From assembly GCA_037443085.1 (NCBI GenBank), contig JBBIPA010000073.1, positions 1-7,479 on the forward strand: 7,479 bases of DNA, written 5' to 3'. The notes under the pieces are model-generated. The model made no database searches, had not been told where the DNA came from, and saw nothing but the letters and a program-made list of their open reading frames with translations. Below, one piece after another: positions 5,497-7,479 of this stretch (its first letter is position 1; each line of letters opens with the position of its first letter). Origin of the DNA: JBBIPA01 sp037443085. GTDB taxonomy: Bacteria > Chloroflexota > Dehalococcoidia > GIF9 > UBA5629. The translations under genes and the position numbers were made by a program.

Positions 5497-5526
5497 TTGA
5501 CGGTCATCTCCTCTCCATGTTATTCT
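5497..5526 (+). promoter_or_regulatory. Promoter of the MBL-fold lipoprotein gene (extended -10)
   Basis: The -35 box TTGACG (5497-5502) and the -10 box TATTCT (5521-5526) have an 18-base spacer, and TG at 5518-5519 gives an extended -10. Predicted start is near 5533, leaving a leader of about 60 bases. In that leader CCTCG/CGAGG (5568-5572 and 5577-5581) forms a small hairpin directly against the GGAGG ribosome binding site at 5582-5586. Confidence 0.6.
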
Positions 5527-5592
5527 GGAATCAATAGCAGGATAAGCCTCGTAAAGAATCATTGTGACCTCGTGTCCGAGGGGAGGAAAGCC

Positions 5593-6414
5593 ATGAATAG
5601 ATGTGTTCTGTTCATCTCTATGTTTCTTCTGTTGGTGTTTGCCTTAAGCGGCTGCGCCGCACCTGTACCACCTGCACCGCCCACACCTGTACTGACACCA
5701 CCAACCCCGGCGCTATCACCTCCACCATCTCCAGCTCCAACACCACCGCCTCCAGCAGCTACCTTGACTAAGATCCAATTTCTGGGTCAAGCTTGCTTTT
5801 TGATTACCTCCAGTGCTGGATTAAAGGTAATTACTGACCCTTATACCGTGACCGGCACGCTCGCCTATTCGCCTGTCGACGAGACGGCTGATGTCGTGAC
5901 GGTGAGTCATGAGCATGGAGACCACAACAATGTTGCCGCAGTGAAAGGACAGCCTGAGGTGGTTAAAGGTGCTGGAGCCAGGACTGTCAGGGGAATCGAG
6001 CTTAAAGGTATAGCTACCTGGCATGATGCCGTCGGCGGTGCTCAAAGAGGGTCTAATACAGTATTTGTCTTTTCCGTAGACGGGGTGAAAATTTGCCATC
6101 TGGGCGATTTAGGGCATCGCCTTAACCCCGAGCAAATCTCTCAAATTGGTAGTATTGATGTACTGCTTATTCCAGTGGGCGGTAATTTCACCATTGATGC
6201 CAAAACTGCTACCGAGGTCTGCGGTGACCTGAAACCTAAAGTCATCATCCCCATGCATTACAAAACGCCAAAGGCAAATTTGCCGATTGCTGGTATCGAC
6301 GATTTTCTGCAGGGAAAAGAAAATGTGAAGAGGCTGAATAATAGCATCTTCCAGTTTAAGCCTGGTGACTTAGCCGCTGCCTCCCAAATAATAGTGCTTG
6401 ACCCAGCCAGATGA
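5593..6414 (+). CDS. Lipoprotein with metallo-beta-lactamase fold (UlaG-like hydrolase)
   Basis: A 273-residue exported hydrolase of unknown substrate. Residues 1-20 are a lipoprotein signal peptide with lipobox LSGC, so C21 should be lipidated and the protein tethered to the membrane. Residues 22-56 are a Pro/Ala/Thr-rich spacer. From about 60 comes an MBL domain of the beta-lactamase_3/UlaG kind: HEHGDH at 106-111 (the HxHxDH metal motif), H144 in TWHD, D172 in HLGDLGH and H222 in IPMHYKT, together the ligands for two metal ions. All are intact, so it is probably active. MBL proteins of this group cleave lactones, phosphoesters and other substrates; the sequence does not show which. The start at ATG 5593 is chosen because GGAGG lies six bases upstream and the signal peptide begins there; longer frames to the left overlap the rplU promoter and gene. 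Confidence 0.9.
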   Translation: MNRCVLFISMFLLLVFALSGCAAPVPPAPPTPVLTPPTPALSPPPSPAPTPPPPAATLTKIQFLGQACFLITSSAGLKVITDPYTVTGTLAYSPVDETADVVTVSHEHGDHNNVAAVKGQPEVVKGAGARTVRGIELKGIATWHDAVGGAQRGSNTVFVFSVDGVKICHLGDLGHRLNPEQISQIGSIDVLLIPVGGNFTIDAKTATEVCGDLKPKVIIPMHYKTPKANLPIAGIDDFLQGKENVKRLNNSIFQFKPGDLAAASQIIVLDPAR

Positions 6415-6445
6415 CGAGCTTGGTCTCCACTGGTGGCTAGCATAG

Positions 6446-6483
6446 CCTTCCCCTCTCTCCTTAGCTAAGGAGAGAGGGGAAGG
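6446..6483. repeat. Perfect 38-bp palindrome between convergent genes
   Basis: Two 19-base arms (6446-6464 and 6465-6483) are exact reverse complements with no spacer, centred on TTAGCTAA; the arms are pyrimidine-rich and purine-rich respectively (CCTTCCCCTCTCTCCTTAG). It lies 31 bases after the MBL gene stop and 20 bases after the stop of the convergent RRM gene. It could act as a two-way terminator or RNA 3' end, though no T-tract follows on either side. CCCTCTCC...GGAGAGGG palindromes recur as dispersed elements in many Chloroflexota and other genomes, so a mobile repeat is equally likely. Confidence 0.8.
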
Positions 6484-6503
6484 GGTGGGAGGTTGCTATA
6501 GAA

Positions 6504-6872
6504 CTAGTATCGTCTCTGTCTGCCGCCGCCACCGCCTCTGCCACCCCGGCTATCCCGGCCGCCGCCGCGGCTAAACCCGCCACCGCCACCGCCTCTTCTG
6601 TCCCTGAAGGAGCCTCTGCCACGGTCATCGGAACGCTCACGTGCCCCGCTGACGGCAATGGTGCGCTCTCTGAGCTTCTTGCCGTTGAGACCGTTGATGG
6701 CAGCCTGACCTTCAGACAACACGGGCATTTCCACGAAGGCAAATCCCTTGGATTGCCCGCTGTATTTATCCTTGATGATGTTTACCGATGCCACCTGTCC
6801 GAAGGCGGCGAACTCCGTCTTCAACTCCTCTTCTGTCACTTCATATGACAGATTGCCCACATAAATGTTCAA
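6504..6872 (-). CDS. RRM RNA-binding protein with Gly/Arg-rich tail
   Basis: A 122-residue cytoplasmic protein that should bind single-stranded RNA. One RNA recognition motif fills residues 1-78: RNP2 is IYVGNL (3-8) and RNP1 is KGFAFVEM (42-49), both with the aromatic residues that stack on RNA (Y4, F44, F46). Residues 79-122 are an RGG-type tail with runs of Gly and repeated RGG/RDR, likely disordered and able to bind RNA non-specifically. Bacterial proteins of this build are often cold-induced and act as RNA chaperones; this is family knowledge. The start codon is TTG at 6872, supported by the family N-terminus (MNIYVGNLSYEVTEEEL) and by AGGGGG (minus strand of 6881-6886) eight bases upstream. 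It lies 86 bases after the zinc-ribbon gene on the same strand, with a strong hairpin between; co-transcription is likely. Confidence 0.93.
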   Translation of the reverse strand: MNIYVGNLSYEVTEEELKTEFAAFGQVASVNIIKDKYSGQSKGFAFVEMPVLSEGQAAINGLNGKKLRERTIAVSGARERSDDRGRGSFRDRRGGGGGGFSRGGGRDSRGGRGGGGGRQRRY

Positions 6873-6911
6873 AACAATAACCCCCTATTAATTTAATCAA
6901 CCTTACTGGTG

Positions 6912-6945
6912 CCAGACACAGACGAGCATCCTCGCCTGTGTCTGG
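6912..6945 (-). ncRNA. Long hairpin in the zinc-ribbon/RRM intergenic RNA
   Basis: Arms 6912-6926 and 6931-6945 pair over 15 bp around a 4-base loop. The single imperfect position (6922/6935) is G·U in the minus-strand RNA but A·C in plus-strand RNA, so the structure is complete only in the transcript of the two flanking minus-strand genes. No T-tract follows. Possible roles are a 3' protecting stem for the zinc-ribbon message, an attenuator, or a 5' regulatory element of the RRM gene. It is not a known riboswitch that I recognise. Confidence 0.6.
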
Positions 6946-6958
6946 GTCTGTAACGAGT

Positions 6959-7267
6959 TTATCGGGCAGGTTTGACTTTGCTGTAGCAATCGCTGCAGTA
7001 TACTGGCTTGCCTTCACGTGGCTCGAACGGTACCTGAGTTTCCTTGCCACACTGGGCGCAGACGGCGGGGAACATTTCCCGCTGGGATTTGCGGCCGTAG
7101 CCACCACCACCTCCAAAACGCTCTGATTTCCTCGCCTGGCGGCAGGAAGGGCAGCGCTTGGGCTCATTGGTGTAGCCCTTGGAGGCAAAGAACTCTTGCT
7201 CGGTGGCAGTGAAAGTGAAGTTAGCCCCACAGTCAGCACACTGAAGAGACTTGTCCTGGTAACCCAC
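6959..7267 (-). CDS. Double zinc-ribbon protein (zf-trcl-like plus CxxC-x17-CxxC)
   Basis: A 102-residue small protein of unknown function. The first module, residues 3-50 (YQDKSLQCADCGANFTFT...), has C10/C13 and C39/C42 with KGYTNEPKRCPSCR, the pattern of the 'probable zinc-ribbon' (zf-trcl) family. A Gly-rich linker (51-58) leads to the second module, C70-x2-C73, exactly 17 residues, then C91-x2-C94, which is the CxxC-x17-CxxC domain. Each module should bind one zinc ion. The start is GTG at 7267: GGAGGT (minus strand of 7274-7279) lies six bases upstream, and the family begins M-x-Y/F-x-DK; the TTG at 7312 would place the ribosome binding site inside the gene. A partner on nucleic acid is plausible given the RRM gene next to it, but is inferred. 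Confidence 0.9.
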   Translation of the reverse strand: MGYQDKSLQCADCGANFTFTATEQEFFASKGYTNEPKRCPSCRQARKSERFGGGGGYGRKSQREMFPAVCAQCGKETQVPFEPREGKPVYCSDCYSKVKPAR

Positions 7268-7273
7268 TGGATG

Positions 7274-7315
7274 ACCTCCTTTCTTGATTATAGTTCGCGT
7301 TCGGTCATCCAATAC
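7274..7315 (-). promoter_or_regulatory. Promoter and ribosome binding site of the zinc-ribbon gene
   Basis: On the minus strand a consensus -10 box TATAAT (7287-7292) lies a few bases before AAAGGAGGT (7274-7282), which precedes the GTG start by six bases. The -35 region is poor: at 17 bases spacing it reads GTATTG (7310-7315), while the better-looking TTGGAT has only 14 bases spacing. The leader would be short, under 20 bases. An activator or alternative sigma factor might help, but the sequence does not show one. Confidence 0.5.
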
Positions 7316-7479
7316 TTGCTGGAATCTGGGGTAACTTGAGTATGTAATAACCTAAACTGCAACTATTAATTTGATTGTACACCACGGAAACGTAATTTGC
7401 AATAAGAGCCGTTTTGTTTGTTTCATTAATAAATGGTTATCCAGAAACCGCATTTGTTTGACCAGTCTGCCGCGGTCAG
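7316..7479. other. AT-rich non-coding end of the window
   Basis: No credible coding frame, RNA gene or repeat is seen here. The stretch is clearly richer in A+T than the genes (for example around 7361-7380 and 7411-7440), as expected for an upstream regulatory region of the zinc-ribbon gene or of a gene beyond the right edge. Confidence 0.4.

Noticed and set aside
5329..5592. Upstream extension of the MBL lipoprotein frame
   Set aside because: It would overlap the rplU gene and both promoters; the ribosome binding site and signal peptide place the start at 5593.
6504..6620. GC-rich simple repeat (GCCGCC/CCACC) as a separate repeat element
   Set aside because: It is the coding sequence of the Gly/Arg-rich tail of the RRM protein.
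7268..7312. Longer N-terminus of the zinc-ribbon protein from TTG 7312
   Set aside because: It would include the -10 box and the GGAGGT sequence in the coding region; GTG 7267 fits the family start and the binding site.

Overview
The window looks like a chromosomal segment of a free-living bacterium, most likely a Chloroflexota member close to Dehalococcoidia. I infer this from three things: the order rplU-rpmA-rpmE followed by a DUF1385 (YqhQ-type) membrane protein, surface proteins with divergent InlB-type repeats and Pro-rich lipoprotein linkers, and dispersed 'TCATTGCGAG...GTGGCAATC' repeats of the kind common in such genomes. The assignment rests on pattern recognition, not on a database search. 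There is no phage, transposase, CRISPR array, rRNA or tRNA in the window.

Layout. (1) 2-1120, plus strand: the C-terminal 372 residues of a large secreted or surface protein with two tandem InlB-type repeats, followed by a strong intrinsic terminator. (2) 1121-1368: a repeat-rich convergent spacer with two copies of a dispersed palindromic element in opposite orientation. (3) 1369-2274, minus strand: a small secreted subtilisin-family (S8) protease. (4) 2275-2557: a divergent spacer with a third copy of the element and a good extended -10 promoter. (5) 2558-3612, plus strand: hisA and hisI, overlapping by one base; these give two steps of histidine biosynthesis. (6) 3615-5448, minus strand: rplU-rpmA-rpmE, a terminator, then yqhQ, which runs tail-to-tail into hisI with 2 bases between the stop codons. 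(7) 5449-5592: a divergent promoter region in which two extended -10 promoters sit almost back to back. (8) 5593-6414, plus strand: a lipoprotein with a metallo-beta-lactamase fold. (9) A perfect 38-bp palindrome at the next convergent junction. (10) 6504-7267, minus strand: an RRM/RGG RNA-binding protein, downstream of a two-zinc-ribbon protein, with a 15-bp hairpin between them. (11) 7313-7479: AT-rich non-coding sequence.

How the genes relate. The ribosomal cluster (L21, L27, L31) is a translation unit whose coupling is visible in a 1-base overlap and a 2-base gap; YqhQ follows it beyond a terminator. HisA and HisI are translationally coupled but the window has no hisF. The RRM and zinc-ribbon genes look like a small regulatory pair acting on nucleic acid. 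The protease, the InlB-repeat protein and the MBL lipoprotein act outside the cytoplasm.

I see no clearly new multi-gene system. The best leads are a palindromic repeat family with compensatory arm changes between copies, a terminator that seems to be made from the same modules, a hairpin ahead of the RRM gene whose pairing is complete only in the minus-strand RNA, and a probably almost leaderless rplU transcript.
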